Of a stretch of DNA of 64,000 bases, positions 25,403 to 35,245 are shown piece after piece. Position 1 is the first letter of the stretch. Each line of letters opens with the position of its first letter. A model generated the notes under the pieces. It was not told where the DNA came from, searched no databases, and was given only the letters and a program-made list of their open reading frames with translations. The translations under genes were made by a program, and so were the position numbers. The stretch lies in contig JAABRM010000029.1 of the NCBI GenBank assembly GCA_011390955.1, positions 24,705 through 88,704 on the forward strand. The letters run 5' to 3'. Source of the DNA: Oscillatoriales cyanobacterium. Its GTDB lineage: Bacteria > Cyanobacteriota > Cyanobacteriia > Cyanobacteriales > Laspinemataceae.

Positions 25403-26575
25403 CTATTGGTAGCGAATTCCCGCTGCTTTCATGCGAGCGATCGCCTCTTGGATCCGTTCTTCTCCCAGGGTAATGGCAATACGGAAAAAACCCTCACCAT
25501 TTTTGCCATAAGCATTACCCGGAGGCACAATAATCCCACATTTGTCCAAAAGTAACGAGACAAACTCCTGGGAAGTATAACCTGGGGGAACCGGCACCCA
25601 GATATAAAGAGTCGCCCCAGGGGGTTCAATTGGCCAACCCAGAGATTGTAATCCTGCCACCACCAAATCCCGGCGTTTTTGATACAGAGAAATCATCGGT
25701 TGGATTTCTGCCTCGGTAGAATCAAAAGCGGCGATCGCGGTTTTTTGAATTGCCTTAAACACCCCAGAATCCACATTCGACTTCACCTGTCGCAAACCCT
25801 GAATCCCCACGGCATTACCCACCACAAAGCCAATCCGCCAGCCGGTCATATTATAGGATTTCGACAAACTGTGAAACTCGATCGCCACATCCTTAGCCCC
25901 CGGAACTTGCAACACCGAAGGAGGCTGATACCCGTCATAAGCAATCTCAGAATAAGCATGGTCATGGCAGAGCAAAATATCGTAATGACGGCAAAATGCC
26001 ACCAATTCCTCAAAATAAGCCAAACTTGCCAAAGCCCCCGTGGGATTATTGGGATAATTCACCCACAGCAATTTCGCCTGTTGGGCCACCGACTCAGGAA
26101 TCGCTTTCAAATCTGGCAAAAAATGATTTTCCGGCGTCAAGGGCATCAGAAAAGGCTCACCACCGGCAAAAATCGTCGCACTCCGATAGACGGGATACCC
26201 AGGATCGGGAATCAGGGTATAGTCACCCGCTTCCACAAATGCCAGAAAAGTATTGTGAATCGCTTCTTTCGCCCCAATAGAGGAAATAATTTCCGTATCC
26301 GGGTTTAATCCAGAAACCCCAAACCGCCGTTCCATCCACTGACCAGCCGCTTTTCTAAACTCAAGGATGCCCTGATAAGGCGGATAACTATGATTAGACG
26401 GATCGTCCAGGGCTGCGTGCATCGCTTTGAGGATCCGTTCCGGCGTGGGTTTATCTGGATCTCCGGCTCCCATATTGATAATATCAACCCCTTGAGCGAT
26501 TAGCTCCTGGCGTTTGCGGTCAATTTCGGCAAAGAGATAAGGGGGAATTTTTTCTAAACGTTTGGCAAACTGCAT
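25403..26575 (-). CDS. dapL: LL-diaminopimelate aminotransferase, PLP-dependent class I
   Basis: About 390-residue class I aminotransferase. In cyanobacteria and plants DapL converts tetrahydrodipicolinate directly to LL-diaminopimelate in lysine and peptidoglycan synthesis. Fold signatures are INMGAGDPDKPTP, SSIGAKEAIHNTFLAF, WVNYPNNPTGA, the PLP lysine in HSLSKSYNMTGWRIG, and FFRIAITLGEERI. It could be another close aminotransferase, but the sequence fits DapL best. The frame opens at GTG 26593; the ATG at 26575 (MQFAKRLEKIPPYLF) is the usual family start. Confidence 0.85.
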   Translation of the reverse strand: MQFAKRLEKIPPYLFAEIDRKRQELIAQGVDIINMGAGDPDKPTPERILKAMHAALDDPSNHSYPPYQGILEFRKAAGQWMERRFGVSGLNPDTEIISSIGAKEAIHNTFLAFVEAGDYTLIPDPGYPVYRSATIFAGGEPFLMPLTPENHFLPDLKAIPESVAQQAKLLWVNYPNNPTGALASLAYFEELVAFCRHYDILLCHDHAYSEIAYDGYQPPSVLQVPGAKDVAIEFHSLSKSYNMTGWRIGFVVGNAVGIQGLRQVKSNVDSGVFKAIQKTAIAAFDSTEAEIQPMISLYQKRRDLVVAGLQSLGWPIEPPGATLYIWVPVPPGYTSQEFVSLLLDKCGIIVPPGNAYGKNGEGFFRIAITLGEERIQEAIARMKAAGIRYQ

Positions 26576-26961
26576 GACAATGTGACAACCCACTCCAGAT
26601 GGTGACGATAATCAAGTCTTTAATCAAGCCTTTGCAAAGTTTACCCCCAAGTTGACCCCTAAATCCTCAAAGGAATGAGATTAAGATTGGCCTATTTTTA
26701 GGATCCAGGATCCGTCGGGGTTCACGATCCTGGTTGGCAAATATTTGCCATGCAGGAATCAGCGGCGGACTATTTCCCAGAACCACCGGCGATCGGGAAA
26801 CTTTTTTTCTCTGGATTTCGTCTACGGGCTGAATATCATGGGCAAGTGAAATTGATTCATTCTACAAATTAGCAATGAATCGGGGAAACTGTGTTTTTCT
26901 GGCACAGTCTGGTAATGGCAGTGACAAAATTATGACTTTGTGAAGCTTTTTATGACAAATT
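26576..26961. other. Gene-free region with a hairpin
   Basis: Only structural features are seen: arms CCAGGATC and GATCCTGG at about 26705-26733, and the perfect palindrome TGGCAAATATTTGCCA at 26736-26751. They may terminate the small gene's transcript arriving on the minus strand. Confidence 0.5.
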
Positions 26962-27144
26962 TTATCGACAATTAGCCACTAACTCAATCCGCCCAGCATC
27001 CATTTCACTCATCAGTAATTCAAGGGCTTCATAATCAGCATCATCAATATAACCAAGCCTGGTAAGCTCTACATTAATGGCATTCTCAATCTCTGGGGTT
27101 AATCGTTTAATGTAAAGAGCTTTTTCAACTAAATGACGAATCAT
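26962..27144 (-). CDS. Small conserved cyanobacterial protein
   Basis: 60 residues, MIRHLVEKALYIKRLTPEIE then a charged helical stretch with LTRLGYIDDADYEALELL and MDAGRIELV. It resembles a family of about 60-residue cyanobacterial proteins that pair an N-terminal helix with a YEALxxLM segment; function is unknown. No membrane helix is present. The start at ATG 27144 follows GGTAAAAAAA, a weak ribosome site. Confidence 0.6.
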   Translation of the reverse strand: MIRHLVEKALYIKRLTPEIENAINVELTRLGYIDDADYEALELLMSEMDAGRIELVANCR

Positions 27145-27801
27145 TTTTTTTACCGTGTTGAAATCAATGAATGTAAGCTATCAGCATTAAGCTATCAGTC
27201 AAAAAGTTAAAAGCTAATCGCTGAAGGCTGGTAGCTAATAACTGAATGCTTACGGTTTATTAAAGCTGTTTTTTGCCAATTTATAATCTATGACTGTATT
27301 TTAGACAATTATCGGTATTTTATCAGTGATCTAAATCACTTGCGTAAATTCACGGATAATTTTGCCCAATTTGCCAAGTTATGCAAAATTATGCAAAATT
27401 ATTTTAATTTATCGGGGTGGCTTCAGCGGAAAGTGTTGGCGATTCTTCTGGGATGTTAATGACGCTCCAGGGCTGCTAGTTTTGTTTGTCAAGTAGAATA
27501 CAAAATTACTTTTTTTAGCCAAATCTTTATAAACTATAAGATTTTGATATAAAATATCCATTTTTTTTAAAGATTTGGCAAAATAGACTCTATTTTGTAG
27601 CCAAACTAGGCAAAAAGCGATTATGCTCAGAAGTATCAACGATGATTACTCGGTGTCGATCGCTTATAAGCCTTAAGCCGATAAACTTTTGTAACGTATT
27701 GCCAATCTGGCAACACAGTTATTAAAAAATATTGTTTAATCGGCACAGGCTTGCTGTATTTAAGTTGATCTATGGTTTAGCTTTCTCTTGGGAGTTTCAT
27801 T
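27145..27801. other. Gene-free AT-rich region
   Basis: Contains imperfect direct repeats of an AGCTATCAG/AGCTAATA motif (27176-27250) and AT-rich DNA. A 76-codon minus-strand frame (27409-27639) is low-quality and not called. The last 20 bases hold GGGAG, 10 bases before the STAS start codon. Confidence 0.5.
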
Positions 27802-28143
27802 ATGTACGGAACGGTTTGTGCTTCAGCCAAAGAAATTACGGTGGTTCAGCCATCTGGGCCAATTAATGCCGCCAATGCTGCTGCATTTAGGTCTGAGTTG
27901 CATTGGGCAGTAGAATCAGCCGCCGATTCTCCATTGCTGGTCGATATGCAAAAGGTAGAATTTCTCGATAGTGCAGGGCTGATGGTTTTGGTGACAGCGC
28001 TGAGTAGAGCGCAAAAAGTGCAGCGGAAATTTGGTCTTTGTTCCGTCGATCCAGCAATCAAGATGATTTTTGAGTTGACCCAGTTGGAGAGAGTCTTTGA
28101 ACTGTATGAAAGCCGTGCCGCTTTTGAAGCTGCAATTGATTAA
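27802..28143 (+). CDS. STAS-domain anti-sigma factor antagonist-like protein
   Basis: 113 residues forming a single STAS domain: VVQPSGPINAANAAAF, PLLVDMQKVEFLDSAGLMVL and IFELTQLERVFELY. The serine in FLDSAGL is the site phosphorylated by serine kinases in SpoIIAA/RsbV-type proteins, so a partner-switching role is likely. No RsbW-type kinase lies next to it. GGGAG precedes ATG 27802 at good spacing. A hairpin at 28187-28214 lies 43 bases after the stop. Confidence 0.85.
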   Translation: MYGTVCASAKEITVVQPSGPINAANAAAFRSELHWAVESAADSPLLVDMQKVEFLDSAGLMVLVTALSRAQKVQRKFGLCSVDPAIKMIFELTQLERVFELYESRAAFEAAID

Positions 28144-28670
28144 ATTTGGCTAAGGTTTACATACATGACGTCTAACCAAAGCTGAAAACACCACCTAGTT
28201 CAGAGGGTGGTGTTCGGCTGGAGGTGAGACCGGGAAAAATCATTATTTTTTGTGATGGGTCATTTTTAAATCATTTGTTTGGCAAATCAAAAACGGCAAT
28301 GAAAGTGCTTAACGCTTCAAGTGAATAAAAAAACACCGGGCAGTCCCATCAGGAAAGTTGGCATATTTGGGGCTGCCGTTTAGTTTTGCCGTCAATTTTG
28401 GCCTGGACGCCGGAAATAACAGATCGATCGCCCCGATCGCCCCGATCGCCGCGATCGCGATCTCTTCACGTACCCGAAGATAAAATTTGAAGTTCACGAT
28501 ATAATGTTCATCACGCCACCGAGTCTTATTTGTCTGGAACGATTTTTGATGTCGCGCTTAACGGAACCGGACATAAAAAAATTTATATAAATTAAATGTT
28601 AAATAGACTCGGTAGTGACTTGAGATTCAGCGGCAGCATAGAGGCAGCATAGAGAAGGTAGAGTAATATC
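28144..28670. other. Gene-free region
   Basis: Holds the hairpin at 28187-28214 and a run of GATCGCC/GCGATCGC units (28424-28462). The rest shows no gene. The last 40 bases are the leader of the radical SAM gene. Confidence 0.5.
28187..28214 (+). terminator. Hairpin after the STAS gene
   Basis: Arms AACACCACCT and GGGTGGTGTT around a short loop. No T-run follows, so termination is uncertain. Confidence 0.4.
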
Positions 28671-31358
28671 GTGGCGATCGCAATCGAAAAACTTATTTCC
28701 ACTGACATCCTACAACCGGCTCGGTATCTGGGCAAAGAACTAGGGACAGTTCACAAGCCCTGGGAATCCGCAACGGTGCGCTGGGTTTTGACTTATCCAG
28801 AAGTCTATGAAGTTGGGGCATCTAATCTCGGTCATATCATTTTGTATAACATCTTAAATGCACAACCGAGGCAACTGTGCGATCGCGCCTACCTCCCGGC
28901 CCGCGATCTAGCCCAAAAACTTCGAGACAGCCAAACCCCCTTATTTGCCGTGGAATCTCGCCGTTATTTAACGGATTTCGATATTCTCGGCTTTAGCTTA
29001 AGCTATGAACTGGGCGCCACCAATATTCTAGAAATGTTGGACTTGGCGGGCATCCCCCTCACCTGGAAAGAACGAGCGGAAAACCCCCCAGCCACCGGGG
29101 AGTCAGGGGCAGGGCAACCACAATGGCCGCTGATTTTTGCCGGGGGTCAAACCGCCACCGGCAACCCAGAACCTTTCTCCGACTTTTTTGACTTTATTGC
29201 CCTGGGAGACGGGGAAGAACTCCTGCCAGAAATCGGCTTAGTCCTGGAAGACGGCAAAAATGCTGGCCTCAGTCGGGAAGAACTGCTGCTAGATTTAGCC
29301 CAAGTCCCTGGGGTCTATGTGCCTCAGTTCTACGATCTAGCTGCGGATGGCGCCGTTTACCCCAACCGCCCTGGGGTGCCCGGGCGGGTGTTGCGGCGCG
29401 TGGCTACTCCCATTCCCGCTTATTCCATTGGTTTGGTGCCTTATACGGAAACCGTCCATGACCGGCTGACTATGGAAATTCGGCGCGGTTGTACCAGAGG
29501 CTGTCGTTTTTGCCAGCCCGGAATGCTGACCCGACCAGCCCATGATGTAGAACCAACGGTGGTGGTGGAGGCGATCGAGCAAGGAATGCGAGCCACGGGC
29601 TATAATGAGTTTTCCCTACTTTCCTTGAGTTGTTCTGATTATCTGTCCCTGCCCGCAGTGGGGATGGAAATCAAGAATCGGCTGAAAGACCAAAATATTT
29701 CCCTTTCTTTGCCGTCCCAACGGGTCGATCGCTTTGATGAGAATATCGCTAATATTATTGGCGGCACCCGCAAAAGCGGTCTGACCTTTGCCCCGGAAGC
29801 CGGGACTCAGCGAATGCGCGACATTATTAATAAAGGGCTGACCAATGAAGAACTCTTGCGCGGGGTGAAAACCGCTTTTGAGCAAGGGTGGGATAAAGTT
29901 AAGCTCTATTTTATGATTGGCTTACCAGGAGAAACCGATGCGGATGTTCTGGGCATTGCCGAAACCGTGCGCTGGTTGCAGCAGGAATGTCGCGCCCCCA
30001 AACGCCGCCCACTGAGTGTTAATTTGACCATTTCTAACTTTACGCCGAAACCCCATACGCCTTTTCAGTGGCATTCTGTCTCTACCGCAGAGTTTAAGCG
30101 CAAACAAGAAATGTTGCGCTCCTGTTTTCGCAGTCTGAGGGGAGTTAAAGCGAATTTTACGGATGTGCGGATTTCGGCGATGGAAGATTTTATTGGTCGA
30201 GGAGATCGCCGTCTTGCCCCGGTGGTGCGTCGGGCTTGGGAGTTGGGCGCCGGGATGGATTCCTGGTGGGAAAGTTTGGATAATGCTTTTAAAGCCTGGA
30301 CTGAGGCGATCGCCCAATCGGGTTTAACCTGGAAATACCGGCAAATTGAAAATGGGGAATGGAATTTAATTCCCGGATCCAGCCATCCAGATTCTACTCA
30401 GACTCCAGAAATCCTCGATGCCCAGTTAGATGCCCCACTACCTTGGGATCATATTAATACGGGCATTGATAAAAATTGGCTCAAAGAAGACCTGAAACGA
30501 GCGATGGCTGCTGCCACAGTCCCCGATTGTTCTTTTGATGGCTGTTCTCACTGTGGGGTTTGTGGCACAGATTTCGGCCATAATATTGTCTTTGAAGCCC
30601 CACCAATTCCCCCATTTCTCGGTCAAGTTCAACCCCTACAAGACCGCGCCCAACGGCTGCGCGTCTGGTTAGGCAAACTCGGCGAGATGAAATTTCTCAG
30701 CCATTTAGATTTAATGCGTCTCTTTGACCGGGCAGTCCGACGGGCAGCATTACCCATTTCTTACTCTGGGGGCTATCACCCCAGTCCGAGAATCTCTCCG
30801 GCTAATGCCCTGAGTTTAGGTGCCACCTCTAGCGGCGAAATTGTCGATTTTGAACTGACTCAGACGATGGATATCGGGGATTTTCATTCCCTATTGGCGG
30901 CTCAACTGCCCGCTGAAATTCCCATTTATCGGGTAGAGGCAGTGGAAGTTAAGTCGCCGTCCGCCACCCAGTTGTTAGAACAAGCGGAGTATTTATTGAC
31001 GGTGGCTTGGGTGCCGTCCCCAGACCAGTCCCCAAATCCGGTTGACGAGCAATTGAGTGCAACCCAGTGGCAGCAGTGGCTTGACCAGATTTTAGGGACC
31101 CCAGAAATTCTCTGGGAACAGACTACGAAAAAAGGCCAGGTGAAACAGGTAAATCTGCGCGATCGCCTCCTGGAACTAGCATTGCGAGAAGTCAATCCCG
31201 ATGCTCAAACCAGCCAAATCCGGTATCGTGGCATTTGCCGCAATGATGGCACCAACCTGCGTCCCCATCAAATTATCTATTTATTGGAACAAGTCACCCA
31301 GGAGCAATTTCAACTTTTAAGTATCCATCGGCAACAACTCATATTAGGATCGGTTTAG
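28671..31358 (+). CDS. Fused B12-binding radical SAM protein with C-terminal DUF2344
   Basis: 895 residues. The N-terminal half matches the TIGR03960 type: a YLGKELGTVHKPW start, a B12-like domain, then the radical SAM site C274, C278 and C281 in RGCTRGCRFC with QPGMLTRP after it. The last 240 residues match the TIGR03936/DUF2344 part (RVWLGKLGEMKFLSHLDLMR, YHPSPRISPANALSLGA). In many bacteria the two are fused or adjacent and lie just before an RNase E/G gene, exactly as here. The reaction is unknown. GTG 28671 starts the frame without a clear Shine-Dalgarno. Confidence 0.9.
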   Translation: MAIAIEKLISTDILQPARYLGKELGTVHKPWESATVRWVLTYPEVYEVGASNLGHIILYNILNAQPRQLCDRAYLPARDLAQKLRDSQTPLFAVESRRYLTDFDILGFSLSYELGATNILEMLDLAGIPLTWKERAENPPATGESGAGQPQWPLIFAGGQTATGNPEPFSDFFDFIALGDGEELLPEIGLVLEDGKNAGLSREELLLDLAQVPGVYVPQFYDLAADGAVYPNRPGVPGRVLRRVATPIPAYSIGLVPYTETVHDRLTMEIRRGCTRGCRFCQPGMLTRPAHDVEPTVVVEAIEQGMRATGYNEFSLLSLSCSDYLSLPAVGMEIKNRLKDQNISLSLPSQRVDRFDENIANIIGGTRKSGLTFAPEAGTQRMRDIINKGLTNEELLRGVKTAFEQGWDKVKLYFMIGLPGETDADVLGIAETVRWLQQECRAPKRRPLSVNLTISNFTPKPHTPFQWHSVSTAEFKRKQEMLRSCFRSLRGVKANFTDVRISAMEDFIGRGDRRLAPVVRRAWELGAGMDSWWESLDNAFKAWTEAIAQSGLTWKYRQIENGEWNLIPGSSHPDSTQTPEILDAQLDAPLPWDHINTGIDKNWLKEDLKRAMAAATVPDCSFDGCSHCGVCGTDFGHNIVFEAPPIPPFLGQVQPLQDRAQRLRVWLGKLGEMKFLSHLDLMRLFDRAVRRAALPISYSGGYHPSPRISPANALSLGATSSGEIVDFELTQTMDIGDFHSLLAAQLPAEIPIYRVEAVEVKSPSATQLLEQAEYLLTVAWVPSPDQSPNPVDEQLSATQWQQWLDQILGTPEILWEQTTKKGQVKQVNLRDRLLELALREVNPDAQTSQIRYRGICRNDGTNLRPHQIIYLLEQVTQEQFQLLSIHRQQLILGSV

Positions 31359-32056
31359 GGTCGGGACTGTTGTGCCTTGAGAAGCCAATTAAACCGATCG
31401 CACTCAAGAAAGCAGCAGTTAGAGAAACTGGGCGTAATTCCGACTACAAAGAATTTCAGGCTTTCGATCAATTCTTGGTAAAATTGGGAAAATAGCGATC
31501 GCCTGCCAGTATTAGCCTTCCGGCAACTGGGAAACATCTAGTCCAAAAGCATGGACAGTCCTTTGGTTCCATCCAACCATCGGCTCCTTGGTTCGCGATC
31601 GGGGGGTCCAATGTGGCCGATCGAGTCCCTAAGCTTGAATTCTTTAACCAGAAACTTTTCCGGCGCGATGGATCGGTTTTTGGGTCATGGTTGTTGACAT
31701 TCTCCATTGATGATTGGGTAATGATTTTTACCATCAAGATTCTGTGTTGATTAGAAAGAAATGGTTTCCCCTGGTTAGACCACGGACAACCGGAGGCTCT
31801 GACTACACAGTAATCAAATCAATGCTGATGCAATATCAAATCCGGTTGTCAAAACCCGTTTATAAAGCCATCTGTCATTCCCGCCTCCTTCGGAGCCTGG
31901 GGCGTTAGCGCTATATGCGGGAATCCAGAGCGCGTTTTACGGGATGACCGTAGTCAGTCTAGGAGAACCGGATTTGATGTAAGGTGACAACCTCCGCCCG
32001 CAAAAAACAAATAGCTGATAGTGAATTACTGTTCAGCCAAGTTTTGAGGAAATTGA
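31359..32056 (+). promoter_or_regulatory. Long leader region of rne with a palindromic insertion
   Basis: 698 bases with no gene. In cyanobacteria and enterobacteria rne has a long 5' untranslated region through which RNase E limits its own mRNA, so part of this stretch probably serves that role (inference). At 31871-31930 lies a palindrome of the CATTCCCGC/GCGGGAATCC type with an insertion in its centre. The ribosome site GAGG is 9 bases before ATG 32057. Confidence 0.4.
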
Positions 32057-34261
32057 ATGCCGAAACAAATTATTATCGCGGAGCAATATCGACTTGCTGC
32101 CGTTTTTTCTGAAGATCAAATCCAGGAACTGGTTGTTGCCACAGGACAACATCAGGTTGGTGATATTTACCTGGGCGTTGTGGAAAATGTACTTCCTGGA
32201 ATTGATGCTGCCTTTGTCAATATTGGCGACGCCGAACGCAATGGATTTATTCACGTCAGCGACCTCGGTCCCCTGCGCTTGAAACGTTCTGCGGGCGCCA
32301 TTACCGAACTGTTGGCACCTCAGCAAAAAGTGCTGGTACAGGTGATGAAAGAGCCAACGGGCAATAAAGGCCCTAGACTCACGGGCAATATCACTCTACC
32401 CGGTCGCTATTTGGTCTTAATGCCCTACGGTCGCGGGGTGAATCTTTCCCGGCGAATTCGCTCGGAAGCGGAACGCAGCCGTTTACGCGCCCTGGGAATT
32501 CTGATTAAGCCGTCGGGGATGGGTTTGTTGATCCGTACCGAAGCGGAAGGAATGGCCGAAGAAGCCATTATGGAAGATTTGGAATTTCTCCAAAAAGAAT
32601 GGGAAGAAATCCAGGTAGAAGCGGCGTCTATCAGACCTCCTGCCCTGCTCAACCGGGATGATGATTTTATTCAACGGGTGCTACGCGAAATGTACAGCAC
32701 CGACGTGAATCGGATTGTGGTAGATTCGCCGATCGCCGTGAGTCGGGTTAAGCAACAGTTAATCAACTGGAGCAGTGGGAAGTCACCCCAAGGGGTCTTG
32801 ATTGACGAACACCGAGATCCCCGTCTGCCGATTTTGGAATATTTCCGGGTCAATGCGGCAATTCGCGAAGCCCTGAAACCCAGAGTGGATTTGCCCTCTG
32901 GGGGCTACATTATTATTGAACCCACGGAAGCACTGACGGTGATTGACGTGAACTCTGGTTCTTTTACTCGTTCGTCTACAGCACGGGAAACGGTTCTCTG
33001 GACTAACTGTGAGGCGGCTACAGAAATTGCCCGTCAATTGCGACTACGCAATATTGCCGGTGTGATTATTGTGGATTTCATCGATATGGACTCCCGGCGG
33101 GATCAGTTGCAGGTGTTGGAGCATTTTACGAAGTGTCTCCGAGCCGATAAAGCTAGACCGCAAATTGCCCAATTGTCTGAACTGGGTTTAGTTGAGTTAA
33201 CTCGCAAACGCCAAGGTCAAAATATTTATGAGTTGTTTGGTCGGGTTTGTCAGACTTGCGGCGGTTTAGGCCATGTGATTCATTTGCCCGGTGAAGGGAT
33301 CTCGATCGCTGCTGAAACCTTTCAGCCAGTTGGTCGCCCGGTTGTCAGTGAGTCTCTGGTTCAAGTCCCTCCAGAACGAGAACGAGAACGAGAACGAGAA
33401 CGAGAACGAGAACGTTCGGTTCCCATTCCTAGCCGAGAAGTTCAACCCCTGGAATCCTCAGCCCGTGATTTGTTGGATTTGGAACCGACCAATGATTTGC
33501 AAGAGCTTGATTTGCTAAATCATCCCAGCTATCAGGAAATTGGTGGGGCAGCTAGTCGTCGCCGTCGCCGTCGCCGGATCGAGGTTGGGGAAAAAGAGGC
33601 TACAGAAGAAGTTACTCTGCGATCGGGACGCAGTGCGGCGCCTACCCTGTCGCCTACGCGGGAAAATAAAGCGGAGTGGGATGACCAGAGTGAGTCTTTA
33701 CCTGCTACTCTGCCGATTCATAAAGAGGATCGCCTGGAAAAATCCGAGCGACGTTCTAAGCGTGACTATGGCAAGTCATCGACAGAACCCCCGGAAATTA
33801 TTCCGGTACAAATGACCGAAGATGAACAAGATGTTTATGCTTTGATGGGAATTTCTCCTCTAGTGTTGTTTGATGGCGAGGTGAAAAATCCTAAATCGGC
33901 GATGATTGCTGTTTATGAACCGGGAACCACACCGGAGATCCCCTTAGCTTCGACCAGTTCTGCATCTAAACCCTTGGAAGTTGTGGAAGTTTTGCCCAGC
34001 AACCGGATCGCACAAGACGATCTCGACGATCTCGATGATTCTGATGATGCGGACGATCTCGATGATGCTGATGAGTCTGACGATTTCGATGATTCTGATG
34101 ATGCTGACGATTTCGATGATTCTGACGATCTGGATGATGCCGACGATCTCGATAATTCTGACGATCTTGATGATTCCTCGATGTCTGAGGAGTCTAATGT
34201 TAGCCTCGGTGCCACTTCACCTAACTTACGGCGCCGGCGCCGACGCTCTTCCGCGCTGTAA
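32057..34261 (+). CDS. rne: Ribonuclease E (cyanobacterial type)
   Basis: 734 residues. An S1-type RNA-binding domain covers about 35-110 (GDIYLGVVENVLPGIDAAFV). The catalytic metal-binding aspartates are D297 in VIDVNSG and D340 in IVDFIDM, and the zinc-link is C398-x2-C401. The non-catalytic tail holds an ER dipeptide run (440-453) from a 6-bp tandem repeat, an arginine cluster (501-507), a very acidic Asp/Ser/Leu tract (about 655-712) and the terminal R725-R730 followed by SSAL. That terminal motif equals the cyanobacterial nonapeptide known to bind polynucleotide phosphorylase. The enzyme cleaves AU-rich single-stranded RNA. rnhB follows, as in other cyanobacteria. Confidence 0.95.
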   Translation: MPKQIIIAEQYRLAAVFSEDQIQELVVATGQHQVGDIYLGVVENVLPGIDAAFVNIGDAERNGFIHVSDLGPLRLKRSAGAITELLAPQQKVLVQVMKEPTGNKGPRLTGNITLPGRYLVLMPYGRGVNLSRRIRSEAERSRLRALGILIKPSGMGLLIRTEAEGMAEEAIMEDLEFLQKEWEEIQVEAASIRPPALLNRDDDFIQRVLREMYSTDVNRIVVDSPIAVSRVKQQLINWSSGKSPQGVLIDEHRDPRLPILEYFRVNAAIREALKPRVDLPSGGYIIIEPTEALTVIDVNSGSFTRSSTARETVLWTNCEAATEIARQLRLRNIAGVIIVDFIDMDSRRDQLQVLEHFTKCLRADKARPQIAQLSELGLVELTRKRQGQNIYELFGRVCQTCGGLGHVIHLPGEGISIAAETFQPVGRPVVSESLVQVPPERERERERERERERSVPIPSREVQPLESSARDLLDLEPTNDLQELDLLNHPSYQEIGGAASRRRRRRRIEVGEKEATEEVTLRSGRSAAPTLSPTRENKAEWDDQSESLPATLPIHKEDRLEKSERRSKRDYGKSSTEPPEIIPVQMTEDEQDVYALMGISPLVLFDGEVKNPKSAMIAVYEPGTTPEIPLASTSSASKPLEVVEVLPSNRIAQDDLDDLDDSDDADDLDDADESDDFDDSDDADDFDDSDDLDDADDLDNSDDLDDSSMSEESNVSLGATSPNLRRRRRRSSAL

Positions 34262-34603
34262 TGGTGACAATACTTACGCAAATTTTCAGATCCTAGGCAT
34301 CTAATGGCTTTTTGGTCATTCGCCCTTAGGGGTGATGCGTAAGTCTTCAGTGATTTAGTTTGAACGATTAACATTGATCCAGTCTAGGCAAATTCCCGCA
34401 GGTAAGGTTAACGGTTAATTATTAACTGTTAACCTTATCTTCTTCTGATTTAAGCAGATATTATACCATTGACAAAAATTCAGCCAACAGCCCCTAACAT
34501 TCGTAGGGTGGGCAAAAAAATTTACCCACCCTACCATATATGATAGTTAAATTTTGCCCACCCTACAATATAAATACTTTTGATTCAAGCAGATATTACT
34601 ATT
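34262..34603. repeat. rne-rnhB spacer with GTAGGGTGGGC palindrome and TTAACGGTTAA inverted repeats
   Basis: At 34503-34535 the arms GTAGGGTGGGCAAA and TTTACCCACCCTAC form a hairpin, and a further half copy (TTTTGCCCACCCTAC) follows at about 34551. At about 34407-34433 GGTTAACGGTTAA pairs with TTAACTGTTAACC. No gene is seen. Confidence 0.7.
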
Positions 34604-35245
34604 GTGAATATTCAACAAGGAAAAAAACCCGATCGCCTGGTCGATCGCCTGGTGGCTGGGGTGGATGAAGTAGGGCGTGGTTGTTTATTTGGTCCCGTGG
34701 TGGCAGCAGGGGTGATTTTGCCTCCTGATGGTTGGCAATCTCTAGAAAATGCCGGGGTTACAGATAGTAAGAAATTGACGGCGAATCAACGAGAACGTTT
34801 GGTTCAATTAATTCGATCGCAGGCAATTGATTGTAAGATTGGTATCGCTTCCGTGGCCGAAATTGACCGATTAAATATTTTACAAGCTTCTTTGTTGGCG
34901 ATGCGGCGATCGCTTTTAAAACTTTCTCCCCAGCCAGAACTTTGTTTGGTAGATGGCAATCAGCGCATTCCCGGATTATCTTTACCCCAAGAAACTATTG
35001 TTCAAGGGGATAGTCAATGTTTGGCGATCGCTGCTGCGAGTATTGTGGCTAAAGTTTGGCGCGATCGGTTAATAGTTCGTTTGGCAGATATATATCCTGA
35101 ATATGACTTAATTAATAATAAAGGTTATGGCACAAAAGCCCATAAAAACGCCTTAGCTTTGTATGGGGCATCGCCGCAACATCGGCTTTCTTTTAGTCCT
35201 TGTCAGGGTAATTTTTCCCCACCAAATCAGCTTTCACTATTTTGA
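34604..35245 (+). CDS. rnhB: Ribonuclease HII
   Basis: About 213-residue enzyme that nicks RNA in RNA-DNA hybrids, including single ribonucleotides in DNA. Core motifs: AGVDEVGRGCLFGPVVAA (catalytic D-E), GVTDSKKLT, LCLVDGNQRIPG and GDSQCLAIAAASIVAKVWRD. The frame opens at TTG 34580; GTG 34604 is the nearer alternative before the conserved core, with no decisive Shine-Dalgarno. It lies downstream of rne on the same strand, a linkage known from other cyanobacteria. Confidence 0.92.
   Translation: MNIQQGKKPDRLVDRLVAGVDEVGRGCLFGPVVAAGVILPPDGWQSLENAGVTDSKKLTANQRERLVQLIRSQAIDCKIGIASVAEIDRLNILQASLLAMRRSLLKLSPQPELCLVDGNQRIPGLSLPQETIVQGDSQCLAIAAASIVAKVWRDRLIVRLADIYPEYDLINNKGYGTKAHKNALALYGASPQHRLSFSPCQGNFSPPNQLSLF

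Noticed and set aside
27409..27639. 76-codon minus-strand frame with a hydrophobic start
   Set aside because: Composition typical of AT-rich non-coding DNA; no family and no ribosome site.
33913..34374. 153-codon minus-strand frame rich in Ser
   Set aside because: Antisense of the acidic tail of RNase E.
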